Below are positions 55,464 through 64,000 of a DNA stretch of 64,000 nt, piece after piece. Position 1 is the stretch's first letter; the number at the start of each line of letters is the position of its first letter. The position numbers and the translations under genes are program-made. The notes beneath the pieces were generated by a model, which was not told where the DNA came from, ran no database searches, and saw only the letters and a list, made by a program, of their open reading frames with translations. Source of the stretch: Yamagishiella unicocca. Lineage: Eukaryota; Chlorophyta; Chlorophyceae; Chlamydomonadales; Volvocaceae. The stretch lies in NCBI GenBank assembly GCA_003116995.1, contig BDSL01000022.1:806001-870000 (forward strand). Direction: 5' to 3'.

Positions 55464-58400
55464 CTAATCGTCGTTGTCGCCGCCGCCCGCCCCCTCGCGC
55501 CGCCGCCTCTTCTGGCTCTGGTCCTTTCGCTGCCTAGCCGTCTTATCCCGCTGCTGCGACTTGGCCTTTCCGGACTGCTTGCCGTCAGCCCGCCCGGGGG
55601 CGCCGCCGCCACCTGAGCTCGTGCCGGACGAGGGGGGAGGAGCAGAGTTGTCGAGGGAGGGATGGGCAGAGACAGGCGGATAAAGCAAGAGCGGGAGGTT
55701 TCCTGGCTTATCCCCTGAACACCCGACCCCCTCGACGCCTTCCTCCTTCCCGGGACCCACCTGCCGCCTTTCCGCTCCTGCCCGCCTTCTGTTTGTGCGC
55801 GCGCTGCGGCCCGGCTTCCTCCGCCTCCTCCTCCTCCTCCTCGTCCTGACCCCCCTGCTCCTCTCCATCCTCTGCACCGCCCTGCGCGCCGCCCACAACA
55901 TCCCGCTCTTCCTCCTCCTGCTCCTCGCCCTCGCCCGAGACAGTTGGTGCCGGCGCCTGGGGCTCGGGCTGGGGCGGCAGCCAGGCTACCCCAGTGAGGG
56001 CCTGGTGCAAGGCACAGCACGTGACAACGGGGGCGAGAGGGTGTGTGTGTTTCGTTAGGTACGATTTACGGACTCCAGAGGGTCCCATGAAGGGTCAGGG
56101 AGTGGATGGCCAGGAGGCCAAGGTGAGGATGCTGGATGCCTCCCCTGCCCCAGCGCCTCTCCTCTGCCCCAGCCCCTCTCCTCTGCCCCAGCCCCTCTCC
56201 TCTGCCCCAGCCCCTACACACACAGACACTCTAGCCCACACACACCTGCTTGAGGTAGACCTTCGTCAGCAGCGTCCGGGTTGTGGTGGAGTGAACCCGC
56301 AGGTGGCGGTCGAGGCTGACGGAGGCGATCAGCGGCTCGGTGGGGTGCAGGGACAGCGAGCGGATCTGCCGTACGGGGTGTCGGCAGAGAGGCAGCCCAA
56401 CGGCGGCGGCGGGGGCGAGGTGGCGGCGGTCATTGATTTGGGGGGGTGAATGCGGGGTGCGCACACACAGACGCGAACACATACACACACGCGCACCGCC
56501 GTGCTGCCGTCGGAGCGGGGTGGGGATCGACACCGCACGGCACGTGTTGCACAGGCCTCTGTCGTACATTTAGCCAGACAGGCCGCACCCGCTGCACCCT
56601 CTGCCCTGCCCTGCCCTGCTGCCCCCCCCCCCCGATCTCGCCCTGGGTATTCACAGATGCACGCACAGGGCTGTCCGCGGAAAAATATCATTAGAAAGAC
56701 ACACACCCGTCGGTCTTCCCCACGGTATTTTAATACTTGGACACGGTTTTCCTCCTTGGCCCTCCCCCTGGCCCTCCCCCTGGCCCTCTCCCTGGCCCTC
56801 CCCACTCACCGACCCCGCCGACCCCTTCAACGCGTGGCCCATGGCTATTCTTGAGGGCGCCTGCCGCAGGTCCAGTGCCTCAATCTGACCGCGACCGTTG
56901 CCCACCCACATGCGCACACCTGGGGGTGCGGGGGTGTGGGGGTTAGGGTTTCAGGGGGCCGGTTGGAAGTTGCGGTGGTGGTGGGGTGATGGGGCCGGTT
57001 GGAGGTCGCAGTGGGGTGGGGGTGATGGGGCCGGTTGGAGGTCGCAGTGGGGTGGTGGTGATGGGGCCGGTGGGGTGGGGGTTCTCAAATGGCGCGGCAG
57101 GCGGGGACGCAGGGTCCAGGCCGGCCGAGGTCACCCTTGAGGTTGCAGTCGCAACAAGACCGCCGTGCTTACGTTTGTGGTCGTGGTGTTTGCCTGTGGG
57201 GGATGACGCTGGTTCTGGTAGGCGGCGGCCCAACCTGACCCACCCCACCCCGCTCCTGGGCTGGGAGGCCTCTTATCGGCGCATCCCGCACCGCCAATTC
57301 CCCATTCGCCATCCCGGTTCTCTGCTTTGCGCTCCACACTATCGCGCACTGGTTTCTCTTCCTCCCTATCCCTCCCACCGTCGTCGAGTCAGTTTTTGCG
57401 GCCGTCACCCCAAGTCCAGTAGCCTGCGCGCGCGTCCAGGTGTCCGAAGGCTATGCACCAGCTGCACTTCCCATGTCGAGTCACCGGTTCTTTTATGTAA
57501 CCCCGCTCCTGTTCCTGCTCCTCCTCCTCCCCCACCCCTGTCCAACCCACCATCCGGCTCGGGCAGCAGTGCCGTGATGCGCCCCTCGCTCCACACGAGC
57601 TCCGCCTGAGGCTTTCGGCCGGCCCGCATGTCGTACAACCACAGCTTGTGTTTCGCCGTACCGACGAGCACCTGGACCGCCGGGGGGGAGACAGCGGGAC
57701 GGTCGGGGGCCGAGGGCGGGGACGGCGGGGAGTTCAAAGCAGGCCGGGGCAAGGGGAGTTCTCGCTTGACCCAGCAAGGTTTTCACGGGGCCACGTGCAT
57801 GCCGTACGATGTCGTACAGTTGTTGTACTACCAAGGGGAATTGCGTGATGTTACCGAGGGGGGCCCGCCGTGGGGCTCTGGCGACCAAAACCCAACCCCC
57901 CCCCCGTCCCCCCGCCGCCGCCACCGTGGCGAATCGCCATCAGCGCGCAGGGGCAGCTCGCCGCGCAGGGTTGCGCCCGCGCCGTACACAGCGCCGTACA
58001 CGTATTCGCCCGCCACGGTTCCCCCTTCGTCCCCCTGTCCAGCGCGGCCCCTCCCCCCCCCTCCCTCGGGGGTATCCCAGGCGGTGAGCGCCCCCCCCCC
58101 CCAACCCCCCCTCCCTCCTCACCAGCTGGTCGTCCCGGCCTGGGACGTACGACACCGCCGTCACGTGGGCCAGGTCCTGCAGCCCCGACCGAGAGGGCTT
58201 GCCGGCCTTGCCAGCAAAGAGTGGTTCCGGAGCCGTGCCCCCGGCGGCGGCAGTCGCAGCCGCTGCCAGGTCCCACACTCTCAGCTGGTGTCCCTCGCCG
58301 CCCACCGCCACGTGTCTCCCGCTGGTGCTGACGTCCTGCGGAGTAGAGTTGAGCCCCGTGGGTCGGCAAGGGAGGAAAGGTGACCAGCGGGGGGAAGCAG

Positions 58401-60093
58401 GGGCAGCGGGATCGGGAGCAGAGGGTACAGACAGAGGTGTGAACAGACCGGACGAGGCCGCCTCCCCCCCTGCCCCCCAACCGCCGCCGGATTCGGACAC
58501 AGCCTTGGCTGTTGAGGTCGCGCCGCCACCCCTTGCCCCTGCTCCCTTCACTAGCCCCTGGCCCCCGGCCCCCAACCCCGCCTCCCCCTCGCTAGCCCCT
58601 GCCCCCCCCCTCCGCCACAACCCCGCCCCCTCTCCCCCCCCCCAACGGTTTTCACGCCACCCCCTACCCACCATGGCTTGCAGGTCCCCAACCGTTTGTA
58701 ACCGCTGCACGTCCTCCCACGTCCGCACCACCCCGCCAGCGGCTCCCTCCGCCAGGCTGCGGTGCACCGCCACATGGCCTCCCGCGGTGGCGGTAACCAG
58801 CAGCAGCTGGTGCTGGCTGCGGGAGGGGGGGCCGTAAAAGACAATTCGCGCGAATCCAGAGGGGGGGAGGGAACGGAGAGGCGTTTGGGGTGGTTCCCTC
58901 CCCTCCCTCCCGACCTACCAAGCCATACCACCGAGCCCCCCCTCGCCCCCTAAAACCCTAGAACCCCACTCCCCTCGGGCCTTCCCCCCCCCCCACTCAC
59001 CCCGCCCCCGTGGCGAACCGCAGCCCCCGCAGCTCGTTGAGCGAGGTGTCCGTTCGACCTGAGGTAGTTGCGGGCGGCGCGGAACGGAAGGCCCCAGCCT
59101 CCGACCCATCAGCTCCCGAGTGAAGCGTCACTCGGCCTCCGCCGCGGGCAGCAGCCACCAGGCAGTTCTCTAGGGGGGGCGGAGAGGGGGTGTGGGTGGA
59201 GGGGGTGGGTGGAGAGGGGGGGTGGAGAGGGCGGGTGGAGGGGGTGGGTGGAGAGGGGGGGTGGAGAGGAGGGGTGGAGAGGAGGGGTGGAGAGGGGGGG
59301 TGGAGAGGGCGGGTGGAGAGGGCGGGTGGAGAGGGCGGGTGGAGAGGGGTGTGTGGAGAGGGGGCGTTCTGGGCGCGATGGTGACTGGTGGGGGCCCTTG
59401 CGATGCGGGAGATGGGATATAGACGAGGCCCCTGCCCCGGCTGCGGGTGCTGGAGCAGGTATTGGCGCTGGTGAGGGCTTTGGATTCGCGTTCAGGTACA
59501 TTGGCACCCTCCGGCGCCTTTAGGGCTCCAGACCGGGCAGTAACCCTCCCCCCCCCCTCCCCGCCGGTTCTTTACTTGTAATCCCCTCCCCTCCACCCCG
59601 CCCCACCTGGCTCCCAGTCAGGGCAGTGGACCTGCAGGCGGGTCACCAAGTGCTGCTTATCAGGCTCGCACCTGCGGGCGCGAGGTGGAGCGGGGAGGGA
59701 GGGAAGAGGTGGTGAGGGGACAGTGGGACTGGAAGCAAGCGAGCAAGGACCCCGTTGTGGTCCGGAGCGGAGGGAGGCTGGAGGACCGCGACGCTACAGA
59801 TTCAAATATACGGAAGGATACGGAGGTTTGACGGCGCGGATACGCCTGGCTGTTTAGGTGATGTCAAATCGCGACCTGCGGGGGTCGCAGCATGCCGGGG
59901 AAACATCACCACGCTTGTGCAAAATCCCGACGCGGCGGACAACCGCGGGCGGATTTAACGACAGGCGACGGTGCATTTTGTATGCGTTCGCGCCGCGCTT
60001 GGCATGAGTGAAGACCTCAGCGGCGTCGGCGCCGCCGTCGCGACGAGCGCATGCCCAACTCACCAGCGCTGCTTCGCCGCCGTTCCCTCCCAT
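55464..60093 (-). CDS. WDR74/NSA1-like WD40 ribosome-biogenesis protein, 10 exons
   Basis: Nucleolar WD40 factor that in yeast (Nsa1) and animals (WDR74) works on pre-60S particles. Exons in order on the minus strand: 60093-59876, 59671-59607, 59169-59001, 58816-58672, 58335-58123, 57671-57551, 56919-56810, 56365-56246, 56001-55761, 55612-55464; all GT-AG, phases match, 516 codons plus TAG. Family blocks: GGHVAVHRSLAEGAAGGVVR; HVAVGGEGHQLRVWDL; VLVGTAKHKLWLYDMRAGRK; MWVGNGRGQIEALDLRQA; then the diagnostic GSAGSIRSLSLHPTEPLIAS, VSLDRHLRVHS, TKVYLKQ and ALTGVAWLP, matching WDR74 blade by blade. The tail has an acidic stretch (QDEEEEEEAEEAG) and a Lys/Arg-rich C-terminus ending GGGDNDD, like the basic nucleolar tail of WDR74. 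Exon 1 and its ATG are inferred from phase; ATG at 59984-59982 is an alternative start. Confidence 0.85.
57440..57502 (+). repeat. Dispersed intronic element copy (in a WDR74-like intron, antisense to the gene)
   Basis: TGTCCGAAGGCTATGCACCA, then GCTGCACTTCCCATGTCGAG, TCACCGGTTCTTTTATG and TAACCCC. About 60 bp match 4293-4355 in the beta-galactosidase intron 2. The gene is on the minus strand, so this copy is inverted relative to transcription. Confidence 0.75.
59172..59358 (+). repeat. GTGGAGAGGGGG-type minisatellite (WDR74-like intron 2)
   Basis: About 12 units of 14-15 bp with GGGTGGAGAGGGCGG variants. The array lies between exon 2 and exon 3 of the minus-strand gene and gives it a C/T-rich tract next to the exon 3 acceptor. 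Confidence 0.9.
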
Positions 60094-60737
60094 TTATTGC
60101 CAGCTGGAACTTCCGTTACTGCGCATCAGGAATTGTGGGATTTGCCGTCTGACGCTATAGCCAAAAGCTCGCCAGCCGGCGATGGAAGTAATGAAGATCG
60201 CTGGCGACATACCTTTCAATAGACCTAGCTCATCCGATGTCAATAATCGATGCGACGGAACCGCGGGCGGCTCCTCCTGTCGAGCTTTGCGCTTATTGCC
60301 TTCACCCATCGTGAACGTGTTGTTGAACACGGTACTTCTAACGGTGCTTGGTGCGCATATCCTGTGTAATCCTCTTACAGTATTTCATTGACGGCATGCG
60401 CCCGTCCTGTGCAATGCGTAAATGCGACCGGTAAATAGGCGGGAGAACAATCGCCCGTCAGTTACTAGCCAGACATTTACGGTATCAAGTGAATTAAACG
60501 CAATTCTATGAAAACAGGGTTTATCAGGAGACCGGTCAAAGTAGTGATGGGAAATAAGGAACCAGGGGTCTCCTCACCACTACCGTGCCGCCGACATCGC
60601 CTAGCGCCGCATTTGTAAGCAGCCAATCCACAACCAACATCAACCTGATAATCTCATAGAGCTGCTGCTGGGCTCCCAAACGGCTGCTCAGCAGCGCCCC
60701 ATCAGGAGCCGGCTCTCACCGCTTCGCGATTCGCGGA
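60094..60737. promoter_or_regulatory. Shared upstream region of two divergent genes
   Basis: The 644 bp lie between the inferred ATG of the minus-strand WDR74-like gene (60093) and the ATG of the plus-strand Gln-rich gene (60738). They must hold both 5' UTRs and promoters. Composition is markedly less GC-rich than the flanking exons. I see no secure TATA box. The frame upstream of 60738 closes at TAG 60657-60659, with no earlier in-frame ATG. Confidence 0.6.
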
Positions 60738-62387
60738 ATGGACGAGCACCAGCAATCCGGCAGCTACAGCGATCCGCAACAGTACATCCATAGCGCAGCA
60801 GGCCAGCCGGTGTACGAACACTGGCTCAGCCCTGCGGCTGGGCTGCACGCTAGCTACAGTAGCGTGCGGGCGCTGCAAGGCAGCGCAGCCTTCCCCCCCC
60901 ACTTCACAGCCCACGAAGCGGGCGAGGACGGGGCCCAGGTCGAGGGCGAGGTCGAGGGCGAAGCCCTCTACTGCTCGCGAGTTGCCCAGCGGCCGCTTCC
61001 GCCGCTGCCAGAGCCGTTGCTGGCGGTGCAATGGCGACGAGGGAACGGCATCAGTGACGCAGCCACCAACGCCCTCAACGGAGCTTGCGAACGCATCTCA
61101 GAAGCCACGCCAGGCGCCTTCCGCGACCCGCCGCCGCTGGGCGGCGGCGCCGCCGCCGCCGGCATAGCTTTTCCGGATAACCGCCTCGCCGGCGGCGCCG
61201 TCTTGTACGGCACCAGCGTCGCTGCGGGTGGCGGCGGCCCGCGGGTTGTAGCAGGGGACGCCCCGACGGCGGCGGCGCGCAACGGTTGCGGCCCTGGCGC
61301 TGACGGCAGAGGCAGCCGTGGCGGGTACGGTGGCGGTTGGTACGGCGGCGACGGTAGGTACGGCCAAGACACCGGAGCGGTATATGGCAGCAGCATTACT
61401 GGCAGTGCTAGGAGCAGTAGCGGCGGCGGCGGCGGCGGCTACGGCGATGACGGCGACGGCGACGGCGGTGTCGTACTTCGCGGCGGCCGTGGCGTCAGCG
61501 CCGCTGCCAATCTGAGCGGCCTTCTGGAGGCCGCGGCGGCGGCGGCGGCGGAGGAGGAGGAGGACGCATCGGAAGCAGTGAGAGCTGGTGCGTCATCGCC
61601 GCTGTTGCGGGCACAGCGCCACCGGCAGCAACATAGCTACCAGCAGCGGCAGAGCTATCAGCAGCAGCCGAGCTACCAGCAGCAACAGAGCTATCGGCAG
61701 CTACAGAGCTACCAGCAGCAACAGAGCTACCAGCAGCAACAGAGCTACCAGCAGCAGCAGCAGCAGCAGTTCCTGGCGCAGCAGCCACCCGCATACAACT
61801 GCCATCACGACATCGATCCTTCGCCCCACCCGCATCAACGGGATCGCCAGCGCCACCCGAACCGCTACCAGCGACCACAGCCAGAACTGCAGCAACACCA
61901 ACACCAACAGCAACAGCTGCAGCTGGAGGAACGGCAGCAACAGCAATGGCAGCAGCAAATGTGGGCGCAACAGCAGGAAGAATTGCAGCAGCAGCAACAA
62001 CAACAGCAACAGCAGTTTCTTTGGCGCGATGGTGGGTCCCGGCAGCATCTGCAGCGCCCCCACCCCACCCTGCGAGCTCCAACCTCGCCCCCCCAGGCCG
62101 TAACCGCCGGCGAGTGGCCGGGCGCAGAAGAGGCCGACCTGGCGGCCGACCCGGCGCACCGCCACCAACCGCAACCGCAACCGCCAACACAACCGTCATT
62201 CCTGGACGAGCAACGGCCCGTTGCCGTTGCGGCTTCCAACCGTACCACAGGTGTGCGCTACCCCGCTTCGGACGCCTACAGCCACCAGCCTCTGCAACAG
62301 TCGCCGCCGCAGCCGCCGCCGCAGCCGCCGCCGCCACCGCCGCAGCAGCCGCCGCAGCCGCAGCCGCAGCCGCAGCCGCAGCCGCCG

Positions 62388-62419
<32 letters not shown>

Positions 62420-64000
62420 GCAGCAGCAAACACTCCTGGAATCTAATCGTCACGCTCGACTCCACACCCCCGATTACTCTTCGGAGCTGTTCGTGAAGGT
62501 CCTGGCGGCGGGCCGACCTCGCAGCGCCGCTCCGTCAGCCCCCTCGCCGGCGGCGCCGCCGCTGCCGGCGGCGCCAGCCCCCCCGCTTCCCGGGGCCGGT
62601 GCACCCCACCGGCCTGCCCCGGCTAGCCGTCCTGACACGGGCGAGCCCGCTCGAGGCGGCAGAGCTGCAGGCAGCAGCGGCGGCAGTAGCAGCAGTCGCA
62701 GCAGCGAAGAGGCTGGGCAGCGTCCGCGGTACCGGCCCCGACCGGAGCTAGCTGCGGCTCCAGGCGCATTCCGGGCCCACCAGTCGCTGACGCAGCCGCA
62801 ACCGAATCCGCAACCGCAACCCCAAGTGCAGCCGCCCTTGTTCCCCTCCACGCTAGCAGACGGAGTGCCCGGGCTGCCACACGCGCCCCTGCACGAGTAC
62901 GGCGGCGGCCTGGACATGTACGGCAGCGGCCCGGACATGTACGGCAGCGGCCCGGACATGTACGGCGCCGGCGCTGACGCAGATGTCCAACACCACCACC
63001 ACCGCCAGCACGACTACCATCATCGCGGCGGCGGTTACTTTAGTCCCGAATCGTCGTACCTGTACGACGGGATGGCAGTGACCGGGTTGGGGCGGGGGCT
63101 CCTCCCGGCGGCGCCGCCATCCCGGCGGCCGGAAGGGGCCCTATGCGACGGCCCAGAAGGGGCCCTATGCGGCGGCCCAGAGCCGCGCCCGGGGGAGCTT
63201 CGGGACCTCCGCGGCTCACGTGCGCTGCAGCACTCCGGGGCCGCTGACGGCGCCGCCAGCGATGGCGGTGGTGGCGGCGCCAGCGATGGCGGTGGTGGCG
63301 CCGCCAGCGATGGCGGTGGCGGCGCCGCCAGCGATGGCGGTGGCGGCGCCGCCAGCGATGGCGGTGGTGGCGCCGCCAGCGATGGCGGTGGTGGCGGCGC
63401 CAGCGGTGGTGGTGGTGGTGGCGGGGGGATCAGCAGCAGCCGTAACGCAGGCATGCGAGGGGCAGGAGACGCTGGCGCTTCCAGATCCGGATACAGGTCT
63501 TCCGCCTCGCCGCTGAGCTGCGACACCACCGACCCCCGGGTCAGCCTACGAAGCGAAACCAGTGCCGCCGCCAGAGGCCACAGTGGCGGCAGCGGCGGCG
63601 GCGGCGGCGGCGGCCGCCTCGCGCCGGCGCTCATTCGCGTCACGGCGCGAACGCCCGACATCGCTGACCGGCCGCCGCATCCCGTCGCCATGTCGTCAGC
63701 GTCGGGTGACGACGGCGCCGTCGCAGTGTACGGCACCGGCGTGGAGGCCGGCGGCGGCGCCGTAGGGTCGATGACCAGGCAGGATGAACCTCACGGCGGC
63801 GGCATTCGAGCGCCGTACGGCGCCGGAGGTGGTAGTGATTGTGGCGGCGGCCGGCTGGTACCGGGAGATGGCGCCGCCGCCGCAGCGGATTCGACGCCGT
63901 TGGGTTGGTCCGCTGCCGTACAAGTTCAAGCTATCCACCAGAGACGTACGGCGTTGGCTTCGCAGGCTGCGGGGATGGGTTCCGCCGCCGCCGCCGCCTC
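60738..64000 (+). CDS. Large Gln/Pro/Gly-rich disordered protein, 5' part of a gene (partial, no stop in window)
   Basis: One uninterrupted frame of 1087 codons runs from ATG 60738 to the window end, with no stop and no need for an intron. Early part: MDEHQQSGSYSDPQQYIHSA, then Gly/Ala-rich sequence. Residues about 295-440 are Gln-rich with SYQQQQ repeats, WQQQMWAQQQEE and long Q runs. Then come Pro-Gln alternation (PQPQPQPQ), a more ordered island HTPDYSSELFVKVLAAGRP at about 575-594, Ser/Arg runs, three MYGSGPD repeats near 726-744, HHHHRQHDYHH, a Gly/Asp/Ala-Ser repeat (ASDGGGG) at about 838-890, and further Gly- and Ala-rich tracts. Tyr-Gly and Tyr-Gln patterns resemble prion-like or condensate-forming regions of RNA-binding and transcription proteins. 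No catalytic or binding domain is in view; it may lie downstream. Function unknown. Confidence 0.72.
61625..62010 (+). repeat. CAG/CAA-rich polyglutamine-coding tract
   Basis: Repeated CAGCAGCAACAGAGCTAC units encode QQQQSY. Further pure CAG/CAA runs follow at 61750-61768 and 61985-62013. The mixed CAG/CAA codons suggest selection for Gln at the protein level rather than simple triplet slippage. Confidence 0.85.
62281..62430 (+). repeat. CCG/CAG-rich tract coding Pro-Gln repeats
   Basis: CAGCCGCCGCAG, CAGCCGCAGCCG and then CAACAGCAACAG runs encode PQPPPQP, PQPQPQ and then a poly-Gln run. On the opposite strand it leaves long Ala/Val/Leu frames that are not genes. Confidence 0.9.
62913..62968 (+). 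repeat. 21-bp in-frame repeat coding DMYGSGP (three copies)
   Basis: GACATGTACGGCAGCGGCCC plus G, twice perfect, with a third copy changed to GCCGGC (DMYGAGA). It is in frame in the Gln-rich protein. Confidence 0.92.
63249..63425 (+). repeat. 24-27-bp in-frame repeat coding ASDGGGG(G/A)
   Basis: About seven copies of GCCAGCGATGGCGGTGGTGG with GGC/GCC ends, then a run of GGT codons. It is preceded by a 24-bp duplication coding EGALC(D/G)GP at 63136-63183. Confidence 0.92.

Noticed and set aside
61495..62433. 312-codon minus-strand Ala/Val-rich frame
   Set aside because: It is antisense to the CAG/CCG-rich coding tract of the plus-strand gene; poly-Gln and poly-Pro codons read backwards give Leu, Ala and Arg runs.

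Overview
This window is nuclear DNA of a chlamydomonadalean (volvocine-type) green alga, close in style to Chlamydomonas. The signs are: very GC-rich coding DNA with G/C-ending codons; genes cut into many small exons with GT-AG introns; TGTAA-type polyadenylation signals; Ala-, Gly- and Gln-rich inserts inside conserved proteins; and introns packed with private minisatellites. I assembled gene models by hand from splice sites and reading-frame phase. Each complete model closes in frame from start to stop.

Layout. 1-237 (+) is the last exon of a KH-domain RNA-binding protein. 2687-23224 (+) is a 19-exon GH2 (LacZ-type) beta-galactosidase of 1373 aa with both catalytic glutamates. 23225-26632 is intergenic and holds a decayed LINE 3' end (-) and a perfect hairpin. 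26633-36360 (+) is a 13-exon GAF-like plus TKL-type protein kinase of 1303 aa with a non-RD (HCD) catalytic loop. 39796-46658 (+) is an 11-exon PHT4/ANTR-type anion transporter of 534 aa, probably plastid-targeted, with about 70 copies of a 21-bp minisatellite in one intron. 46659-50630 is repeat-bearing intergenic DNA. 50631-50704 (-) is a tRNA-Val(CAC). About 50.8-52.46 kb is a 5'-truncated LINE 3' fragment. 53391-54691 is a frameshifted tyrosine-recombinase ORF. 55464-60093 (-) is a 10-exon WDR74/NSA1 ribosome-biogenesis WD40 protein. 60738-64000 (+) opens a very long Gln/Pro/Gly-rich disordered protein that runs off the window and shares a 644-bp divergent promoter region with the WDR74 gene.

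The protein genes look like unrelated single genes rather than a pathway cluster. The most unusual content is non-coding. A short dispersed element built around GTCGTGTAACCGGT occurs in several introns of two unrelated genes. A 23-bp tandem duplication copies a splice donor, and only the first copy keeps GT. The 21-bp intronic minisatellite stays open in frame with the transporter's upstream exon. A 19-bp direct repeat flanks the LINE fragment next to the tRNA gene.
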